DNA of 7,155 bases, taken from positions 1 through 7,155 of the forward strand of contig PKXI01000441.1 of the NCBI GenBank assembly GCA_003133425.1, written 5' to 3'. Positions within the stretch are counted from its first letter, which is position 1, and the number at the start of each line of letters is the position of its first letter. This DNA comes from Acidobacteriaceae bacterium. GTDB taxonomy: Bacteria; Acidobacteriota; Terriglobia; Terriglobales; Acidobacteriaceae. Below, piece after piece: positions 1-5,267 of this stretch. The translations under genes and the position numbers were made by a program. The notes under the pieces are model-generated. The model did no database searches. It worked only from the letters and a program-made list of their open reading frames with translations, and was not told the origin of the DNA.

Positions 1-2
1 GC

Positions 3-80
3 AACTTCCCGCTCCGCCCGCGCCACGTCAAGCCCCGGCCCAAGATCGACATCTGCAAAGCCATCAGGATTATTAAGTGA
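3..80 (+). CDS. C-terminal tail of an upstream gene (partial, unidentified)
   Basis: The reading frame starting at base 3 stays open to the TGA at 78-80 and gives 25 residues ending in DICKAIRIIK. About 22 of these 25 codons end in G or C. That matches the third-position bias of the certain genes downstream and is better than the other two frames of the same stretch. This is the only evidence that it is coding. The fragment is basic (several Arg and Lys) and shows no motif I recognise, so no function is proposed. The gene would begin outside the window. It could also be a chance open frame in GC-rich DNA. Confidence 0.42.
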   Translation, partial: NFPLRPRHVKPRPKIDICKAIRIIK

Positions 81-298
81 ACAGTAATAAACCTTGCCCG
101 CCTATTTGGTCGCCTCATCCTGGTTCCTTTATGCCAGTTGGGCATTACCGGTACTGGTTGGGGGCCGCCTTCCTCCCACAAACGGCCCACCCCGAGCCCA
201 TTTCCGATCCGCGCCGGACACTTCGCAACCGCCTGATTGAAAATGCCTTCTCCGCTTGGGCGAAACTGAAGTAATCGGCCCCGGATTCCTTCCGGGCG

Positions 299-331
299 CC
301 GCACGGTCCTGATGCGAAAACTGTCGTGCGG
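299..331. repeat. 7-bp inverted repeat, possible operator
   Basis: CCGCACG at 299-305 is the exact reverse complement of CGTGCGG at 325-331, with 19 bases between. The right arm overlaps the candidate -35 hexamer at 329-334, so a protein bound here could block or assist RNA polymerase. The spacing, about two and a half helical turns between arm centres, is compatible with a dimeric regulator. No regulator gene is visible in the window, and a 7-bp match in GC-rich DNA could be chance. Confidence 0.25.
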
Positions 332-358
332 ACAACCCGCGATTGGAAGCTGTATAGT
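329..358 (+). promoter_or_regulatory. Candidate sigma70-type promoter for the Ig-repeat protein gene
   Basis: CGGACA at 329-334 matches the -35 consensus TTGACA at four of six positions. TATAGT at 353-358 matches TATAAT at five of six. The spacer is 18 bases. Transcription would start near 365 and leave a leader of about 125 bases before the ATG at 490. Assigned by eye; the consensus is borrowed from other bacteria. Confidence 0.38.
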
Positions 359-471
359 ATGGTTCCTGGGATTCTAACGGTTTTTCGGACGTGTACGTGT
401 AGCTCTTCTTGTCGATGAATGCCGCCTTTCAGGCGCGTAAGAAATCGATCAAGCAGACTGGCTTTTAGTGG

Positions 472-478
472 AAAAGGA
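472..478 (+). promoter_or_regulatory. Ribosome binding site of the Ig-repeat protein gene
   Basis: AAAAGGA lies 11 bases before the ATG at 490, slightly long but workable spacing. An in-frame TAG at 466-468 excludes any start further upstream, and no ATG, GTG or TTG codon lies in frame between it and 490. The ATG is therefore the first possible start. Confidence 0.55.
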
Positions 479-489
479 TATCCCTCGCC

Positions 490-3138
490 ATGACCGCTCA
501 TCCAGGCACCATTCGCTCGATTCCTACCGCCATTTTCAATTGCTCCGTTCGGCTCAAGGGTGCGGTCTCGGCGTTGCTGCTCGTGCTGCCTTTACTCGGT
601 GCGCAGGCACTGGCGCAAACCACGACGATCAGCGGCACAGTTTACGATCCGAGAACAACTGCAAGTGCACTGCCCCTACCCAATGTGCTGGTCTATGTCA
701 CCACTGGTGCAGTGGCGCCGCTGCCTTCCGGTGTGCAGTGCCTTACCACGTCAGATCCAACCGGTGTGGTCGGCTTCACCTACACCGCGGCAGACGGAAC
801 CTTCACCATAGGCAACGTGCCCGTAAACGCCAGCTACACAATTGTCATCCAGGCTGGCAAGTGGCGTCGGCAGTTCCCTCAGACGGTTGTGGCCGATCCG
901 ATTGTCGGGCTTGCGCTGCACATGCCTTCCGATCATACGCAGGGCGACATCCCGATGATTGCCATCGCCACCGGTTCCGTGGATGCTTTTGAGTGCGTGT
1001 TTCGCAAGATGGGCATTGCCGATACGGAGTTTACCGACGACAACGGCTCTGTCAATCCGGCAGGGCACATTCATCTTTACAAGGGCAGCAGTTCGCCCGG
1101 TGCGGAAATCAATGCGTCCACTCCGCTGCAGGCCGCGCTGATGAGTAATTCGGCCACCATGAACGGCTACGACGTGCTGATGTTTCCCTGCCAGGGAACC
1201 CCGAGTAATCAAGCCACTCCGACAGGCGCAACCAATCTGTTGAACTACGCGAACTCCGGCGGTCGCGTCTTTGCAACCCATTTCAGCTTTGCGTGGCTGG
1301 AACCCGCCGCGCCCTATAATTCGCAGTTTCCGCCGGTTGCCAATTGGGTTCCCGACACGGCCCTTGCAAACGGAATTGCCACGATCAACACAGGCTTTAC
1401 CGACGGCGCCACCCTGGCACAGTGGCTTCAGAATGCGGGTGCTACAACCACATTTGGACAGGTTCAGCTCAATACGTTGAAAAACGACATCAGTGGAATT
1501 ATTCCGCCGACACAGTCATGGGCAACGCTCAATTCCAACGGCGATATTATGCAGATGACATTCAACACGCCAGTTGGTGCACCCGCAGCCAACCAATGCG
1601 GGCGGGTGTTGTTCAACGAGTACCACGTGTTCAACGCTAGCAGCGGTGGTGCTATCTATCCCGCCGAGTGTACCTTCTCAACTACGATGACCCCGCAGGA
1701 GGAGATGCTGGAATTCGCACTGTTCGATCTATCGTCGTTTGTGACGCCGGTCGTGGTGCCAACGCTCTCAATCGGCTTCAACCCCAGTCCGATGATCGTC
1801 AAGCAGGGCGACAGCGCCGACCAGGTCACGGTGAATGTGACCAACACTAGCGCGAGTACACAGATCTATAGTTCCGTCATTTTGACCCTCACTCTGCCGA
1901 CGGGCCTTACAGCCACCGCCCTCACGGATGCAACCGGTGGATGGCAATGCACGCCGGGTACGCTGACGTGTACGCGAACCACCAGCATCGCCGCCAGTGC
2001 AAGCGATTCTGTAACGCTGACCGTAAGTGTGCAGCCTTACGGTCCGGGCGCCGCCGGTTCGATTGTCGCCACAGCGTCCAGCCCGAATTTTTCATCCAAT
2101 GTAACGGCCTCGGATCAGGTTGTGTTCCAGCAGCCGCCCGCGATCACCTGGGCTACGCCGGCAAACATCGTTTACGGAACCGCGTTGAGCGGAACGCAGC
2201 TGAATGCAAGTTCGCCTGTGGCGGGAAGCTTCAGCTACACTCCGTCCGCGGGAACTGTCCTCAGCGTCGGACCGCACACGCTGACCGCATCCTTCACCCC
2301 CACCGATACGATCCATTACACGACCTCGACGGCGAGCGTGACTCTCACGGTGGTCCCGGCCACTCCGGCGCTTTCGCTTACCTCCAACGCCAACCCTGTG
2401 TTCATGTCGAATGCGGTTACTTTCACGGCTACCATTAGTTCGTATGCGACACCGCCGACCGGCACTGTGACCTTCTACGATGGCGGAACGCAAATTGGAA
2501 CCGGCACCGTAACGAACGGCGTTGCCACCCTTACCACAACCGCGCTCTCGAACCAGATCCACTCAATTACAGCGGTCTATTCCGGCGACACCAGCTATGG
2601 GCCTGCGTCGAGCGGGGCACTGTCAGAAAAAGTTGTTGACTTCACGGTGGCTCCGGCGGGTAGCGGATCTGTTACCGTGGCCGCCGCGGGAGTAGCATCC
2701 TATCCGCTGGTGATTACTCCGGTGGGCGGCTCGACGCTGCCGGGAACCATGACGTTGAGCGTGGTCGGACTGTCCCTGGATTCGACGGCGACCTTCTCGC
2801 CAGCCACGGTCACGGCAGGCTCTGGAACGACTACCGTCACCCTCCTGGTGCAGTTGCCCGGCAAGGCTGCGCTGGCACAGCCGGCACGGCCGTTTGGCGG
2901 CGGCTCGCTGCCTTTGGCACTGAGCCTCATCCTGCTGCCCTTTGCCGGCAGGCTGCGCAAGGCCGCTCGGCAATGGAAGAGATTTGCGGTGCTTGCGCTT
3001 CTGGGCGCCGCCCTGGCCGTGGGATTGAACGGATGCGGCAGCAATGCAAAACTGAATTCGCAGGGGTATTCTTTAACAGTGACTGCGGCTTCCGGATCGT
3101 TGTCGCATTCGGCGTCGTTGAAACTCACCGTGCAATAA
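490..3138 (+). CDS. Exported multidomain Ig-like repeat protein with carboxypeptidase-regulatory-like N-terminus
   Basis: An 882-residue exported protein. A Sec signal peptide (hydrophobic core about 25-40, ALA at 40-42, cleavage before Q43) is followed by a carboxypeptidase-regulatory-like beta domain (about 45-135). Residues 160-417 form a module of unknown function with C169, C234, C370 and C394, GGRVFATHFSFAWL at 257-270 and TPQEEMLEFALFDL near its end. A DUF11-like domain (about 423-546) has the typical W485-x-C487 and C494. An MBG-like repeat (about 551-622) and an Ig-like group 3 repeat (about 625-716) come next. A last Ig-like domain begins at 717, is interrupted by two hydrophobic segments around a basic loop (806-848), and resumes at 860-882. 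The domain order suggests a stalk displaying the N-terminal domains outside the cell, probably membrane-anchored by the hairpin. The 34-base gap to the next gene suggests cotranscription. Domain names come from remembered motif patterns; the adhesion or binding role is inference, and no enzymatic residues are evident. Confidence 0.9.
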   Translation: MTAHPGTIRSIPTAIFNCSVRLKGAVSALLLVLPLLGAQALAQTTTISGTVYDPRTTASALPLPNVLVYVTTGAVAPLPSGVQCLTTSDPTGVVGFTYTAADGTFTIGNVPVNASYTIVIQAGKWRRQFPQTVVADPIVGLALHMPSDHTQGDIPMIAIATGSVDAFECVFRKMGIADTEFTDDNGSVNPAGHIHLYKGSSSPGAEINASTPLQAALMSNSATMNGYDVLMFPCQGTPSNQATPTGATNLLNYANSGGRVFATHFSFAWLEPAAPYNSQFPPVANWVPDTALANGIATINTGFTDGATLAQWLQNAGATTTFGQVQLNTLKNDISGIIPPTQSWATLNSNGDIMQMTFNTPVGAPAANQCGRVLFNEYHVFNASSGGAIYPAECTFSTTMTPQEEMLEFALFDLSSFVTPVVVPTLSIGFNPSPMIVKQGDSADQVTVNVTNTSASTQIYSSVILTLTLPTGLTATALTDATGGWQCTPGTLTCTRTTSIAASASDSVTLTVSVQPYGPGAAGSIVATASSPNFSSNVTASDQVVFQQPPAITWATPANIVYGTALSGTQLNASSPVAGSFSYTPSAGTVLSVGPHTLTASFTPTDTIHYTTSTASVTLTVVPATPALSLTSNANPVFMSNAVTFTATISSYATPPTGTVTFYDGGTQIGTGTVTNGVATLTTTALSNQIHSITAVYSGDTSYGPASSGALSEKVVDFTVAPAGSGSVTVAAAGVASYPLVITPVGGSTLPGTMTLSVVGLSLDSTATFSPATVTAGSGTTTVTLLVQLPGKAALAQPARPFGGGSLPLALSLILLPFAGRLRKAARQWKRFAVLALLGAALAVGLNGCGSNAKLNSQGYSLTVTAASGSLSHSASLKLTVQ
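2896..3042 (+). other. Hydrophobic hairpin with internal lipobox-like motif
   Basis: Residues 803-851 of the 882-residue protein read as a glycine-rich lead-in, a first hydrophobic run (about 806-819, SLPLALSLILLPFA), a basic loop RLRKAARQWKR (821-831), a second hydrophobic run (832-846) and L846-N-G-C849. The second half has the order of a lipoprotein signal peptide, but it lies near the C-terminus. Beta-strand-like sequence continues after it to the end of the protein. I recall similar endings on many acidobacterial Ig-repeat proteins. A membrane or sorting role is inference. Confidence 0.6.
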
Positions 3139-3159
3139 GTTCCGCACGGTACTCCAGCC

Positions 3160-3164
3160 AGGAG
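3160..3164 (+). promoter_or_regulatory. Strong ribosome binding site selecting a GTG start
   Basis: AGGAG lies 8 bases before the GTG at 3173, an ideal distance. This supports GTG as the start of the first VWFA-related gene; the next in-frame ATG is at residue 127, far inside the conserved region. The site lies in the 34-base gap after the TAA of the preceding gene, consistent with translation from a shared transcript. Confidence 0.75.
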
Positions 3165-3172
3165 CCGGTTGC

Positions 3173-5095
3173 GTGACACGCCTGTTTCTCCGCACGTTCA
3201 TTGCAGCCGTGCTCTGCGCGACAGTGCATGCGGCTGGTCAGTCCCCCCCGGCAACGGAACCAGCTCCCACCGTTCCGGCCGCGCCGGCCAACCCGAACCT
3301 GGTCGTGGTCGACGTTGTGGTAACCGACGCCAAGCATAACCCCGTCCACAATCTCACCGCGGCCGATTTGGTGGTGCTTGAAAACGGCCACCCGCAGACA
3401 ACCAGGACGTTTGAAGAGCACCACACCTGGGATGCTGCCGCTCCGCTGTCGACGCCGCCCAACGTCCCTCCCGGCACATTCACCAATTTCACGAGTGCAC
3501 CGACAAACGGCGCCGTGAATATTCTGCTGTTCGACGTGCTCAACACGCCCATGAATGCCCAGGCGGCGGTTCGGCAGCAGATGATGAATTACTTGAAATC
3601 TGCCCGCCCCGGCATGCACGTGGCCATCTTCGGCCTTGCATCGAAGCTTGTCTTGCTGCAGGGTTTCGCTTCCGACCCCGATCTTCTGAGCAGCGTGCTG
3701 AAAGAGAGGGAGGACGTAACGAAGGATTCCGCCGAGACCACCGATGCCGGCAACGGCGACACCTCCGCTGCGGGCGACTCGTCGACGGATGCGACAGAAA
3801 CAGCCGTGGCTTTACTTGGCAATAGCCCCACCTCAGACCAACTGGTTGCCGAAATAGACCAATTCGACGCCGACAGGCAGTCCTTTCCACTGCAGCTTCG
3901 TGCGCGCCTTACGCTGGATGCGTTCAACCTGCTTGGCCGTTATCTCAGCCGCTTTTCCGGCCGCAAGAATCTTATCTGGTTCTCCGGCTCGTTCCCCATC
4001 AACATTCTGCCCGACGGCAATCTAGAGAATCCGTTCAACGCTGTTGCCTCATCCGAGGATGAGTTTCGCGAGACAACCGGGCTGATGGCGCGCAGCCAGG
4101 TGGCCGTCTATCCCATCGATGCCCACGTCGCGGTAGCTGCGCCGGCGCCGAGTTCCACCGGCTCCCGTCCGCAATATGTCAGGAACGCGGCCCCATCCGG
4201 CAATGACAATTCGAAGGCTCCCCAGCAGAATGCGGAAGGGCCTGGAACCATGCAACAAATGGCCGAAGCCACCGGTGGAGAAGTCTATGCGAGCACCAAC
4301 GGCCTGAAGGAAGCGGTCGAGAAGGCAGTCCAGGCGGGCTCCAACTACTACACGCTCACCTATGCGCCCACCGACCAGCAATGGAAGGGCGACTACAGGA
4401 GAATTCAGGTGATGGCGGCCAAGCCGGGCCTGACTCTGGCCTACCGCCGCGGCTATTTCGCCGACGATCCCAAAGCGCCTCCGCGGCCTGTCACAACTGA
4501 AGGAGCCGACGCCGACCGAACCGCCTACAGCGCCATGCGTTCGGCGATGGTGCAGGGCGGCCCTGAGCCAACGGAAATCATCTTTGCGGCCACCATCAAG
4601 CCCGCGACTGCCGACACCGAGCCTGACGTGGCGCCCGGAAATGAGATTATCGGAACAACACAGGGTCCCTACCGGCGCTATACCGTCCTGCTCGGCATGG
4701 ACCCGCACGACGTCGAGTGCACACCCGCGGCCGAAGGTGCTCACCATTGTGTTTTGGAAGCCGTGATCTTTGTCTACGACGCAGACGGCGTCCTTCTCAA
4801 TTCGGTGGCCGGCGGAATAAGTACAGATTTCTCCGCCGACAAGTTCGCCTCGCTGCAGCAAAACGGCTTTCATTTCCATCAGGACATAAGTGTGCCGGTA
4901 ATTGGCGCGTCGTTTTTGCGCATCGGAGTAATCGATGAAACCACAAACAAGGTTGGTGCAGTGGAACTGCCCATCTCTGCCCTGAGCAAGCTGCCCCCAC
5001 CTTCTTCGGCGGCGCCCTCAGCCGCGCCAGCATCGGCTCCGCCACCAACAGCAGCTCCACCGCCGGCAACTGCACCTGCGCCCCAACCGCAGTGA
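3173..5095 (+). CDS. Exported VWFA-related protein (TIGR03436-type), first tandem copy
   Basis: A 640-residue exported protein of the VWFA-related family typical of Acidobacteriota. A signal peptide (hydrophobic 5-19, cleavage near A20/A21) precedes the family head NLVVVDVVVTDAKHNPVHNL (42-61). The von Willebrand A-like fold starts with NILLFD (116-121) and includes VAIFGL (150-155), RKNLIWFSGSF (264-274) and VAVYPIDA (310-317). The region after it carries TMQQMAEATGG (359-369), NYYTLTY (391-397) and LAYRRGYFADDP (422-433). A beta-rich C-terminal domain (about 450-606) has the only mature cysteines, C516 and C526. The metal-site motif DxSxS is replaced by DVLNT at 121-125, so metal binding is doubtful. 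Residues 608-640 are an Ala/Pro-rich tail absent from the downstream copy. It follows the Ig-repeat gene by 34 bases, so both are probably cotranscribed. Known VWA domains mediate protein binding; the partner here is unknown, and the Ig-repeat protein is only a guess. Confidence 0.92.
   Translation: MTRLFLRTFIAAVLCATVHAAGQSPPATEPAPTVPAAPANPNLVVVDVVVTDAKHNPVHNLTAADLVVLENGHPQTTRTFEEHHTWDAAAPLSTPPNVPPGTFTNFTSAPTNGAVNILLFDVLNTPMNAQAAVRQQMMNYLKSARPGMHVAIFGLASKLVLLQGFASDPDLLSSVLKEREDVTKDSAETTDAGNGDTSAAGDSSTDATETAVALLGNSPTSDQLVAEIDQFDADRQSFPLQLRARLTLDAFNLLGRYLSRFSGRKNLIWFSGSFPINILPDGNLENPFNAVASSEDEFRETTGLMARSQVAVYPIDAHVAVAAPAPSSTGSRPQYVRNAAPSGNDNSKAPQQNAEGPGTMQQMAEATGGEVYASTNGLKEAVEKAVQAGSNYYTLTYAPTDQQWKGDYRRIQVMAAKPGLTLAYRRGYFADDPKAPPRPVTTEGADADRTAYSAMRSAMVQGGPEPTEIIFAATIKPATADTEPDVAPGNEIIGTTQGPYRRYTVLLGMDPHDVECTPAAEGAHHCVLEAVIFVYDADGVLLNSVAGGISTDFSADKFASLQQNGFHFHQDISVPVIGASFLRIGVIDETTNKVGAVELPISALSKLPPPSSAAPSAAPASAPPPTAAPPPATAPAPQPQ
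4994..5092 (+). repeat. Low-complexity Ala/Pro-rich C-terminal tail
   Basis: Codons 608-640 of the first VWFA-related gene encode almost only proline, alanine, serine and threonine, ending in APAPQPQ. The paralogue stops about ten residues after the equivalent point (LPPLAATGPK), so the tail is a gain in one copy or a loss in the other. Such tails are often flexible spacers at the cell envelope; no sorting motif is visible in it. Confidence 0.7.
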
Positions 5096-5113
5096 GAGGA
5101 ATGGGCATGGTGT

Positions 5114-5160
5114 CAGCCGTACCATTCTGCGGCTGGAGATAAACCCGAGGCTTCAGCTCC
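5114..5160. repeat. Pair of eroded stem-loops between the VWFA-related genes
   Basis: CAGCCG at 5114-5119 pairs with CGGCTG at 5130-5135 across a 10-base loop. GAGGCT at 5147-5152 pairs imperfectly with AGCTCC at 5155-5160 around the two-base centre TC (one mismatch, one wobble). Neither is followed by a T tract, so a classical terminator is unlikely. On the minus strand the second reads GGAGCTGAAGCCTC. This resembles the GGGGCTGAAGCCCC-like intergenic repeats I recall from Acidobacteriota genomes. It may be a decayed member of such a family; only a genome-wide search could tell. Confidence 0.35.
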
Positions 5161-5229
5161 TGAGGGAATACCGGCGTGTTCAATCCAGCGCTCCTCGCCT
5201 GCAGGTCTCTCTTTCGAAGTCTGTGTGAG

Positions 5230-5238
5230 TGCTATAAT
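5230..5238 (+). promoter_or_regulatory. Extended -10 promoter of the second VWFA-related gene
   Basis: TGCTATAAT is a perfect extended -10 element (TGn followed by TATAAT). No good -35 hexamer lies 16-18 bases upstream (the stretch reads TCTCTTTCGAA), which extended -10 promoters can tolerate. Transcription would start around 5245 and leave a short leader of about 23 bases before the ATG at 5268. The ribosome binding site is weak (TTGGGG at 5251-5256, 11 bases before ATG). This suggests the second copy can be transcribed independently of the first. Confidence 0.6.
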
Positions 5239-5267
5239 CGCCAGTTCAATTTGGGGCCCGTCTTATC

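Larger units (their letters stand above)
81..489. other. Non-coding stretch upstream of the Ig-repeat protein gene
   Basis: About 410 bases without a convincing gene. It is less GC-rich toward its 3' end. Visible structures are a 6-bp stem at 280-285/291-296 (CCCGGA/TCCGGG, 5-base loop, no following T tract), a 7-bp inverted repeat at 299-305/325-331, a candidate promoter at 329-358, a tandem ACGTGT pair at 389-400, and a compact hairpin CGCCT-TTC-AGGCG at 423-435. If transcription starts near 365, the last two lie in a leader of about 125 bases. A 65-codon open frame beginning with GTG at 77 ends at 274, but its codon use is mixed and I do not call it a gene. Confidence 0.6.

Noticed and set aside
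77..274. 65-codon open frame starting with GTG that overlaps the TGA of the upstream partial gene
   Set aside because: The GTGA overlap looks like translational coupling, but third-position base use is mixed compared with the neighbouring genes. No purine-rich ribosome binding site is clear, and the product resembles no family. It could be reconsidered if conserved in relatives.
371..388. T tract at 381-385 as a rho-independent terminator for the upstream gene
   Set aside because: No stable GC-rich stem directly precedes the TTTTT, and it lies about 300 bases after the likely stop codon.
145..501. 118-codon open frame on the minus strand across the upstream non-coding region
   Set aside because: It would start inside the certain Ig-repeat gene and run through its candidate promoter and ribosome binding site. 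The product has no signal, domain or protein-like pattern. Long antisense frames are expected in GC-rich DNA.
1748..2640. Sequence repetition within the Ig-repeat gene as DNA tandem repeats
   Set aside because: The repetition is at the level of beta-sandwich domain architecture only; the DUF11-like, MBG-like and Ig group 3 segments are different families and show no long nucleotide repeats.
3173..3250. N-terminal cysteine of the first VWFA-related protein (C15) as a lipoprotein signal
   Set aside because: The residues before C15 are A-V-L, without the small residue needed at -1, and the hydrophobic core continues past the cysteine to a normal AxA-like cleavage site.
4049..4879. Long minus-strand open frame of 276 codons within the first VWFA-related gene (and a similar one at 6228-6830 in the second)
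   Set aside because: Both are exact shadows of conserved coding sequence whose plus-strand frame matches the family throughout. Similar antisense products in both copies follow from the duplication itself.
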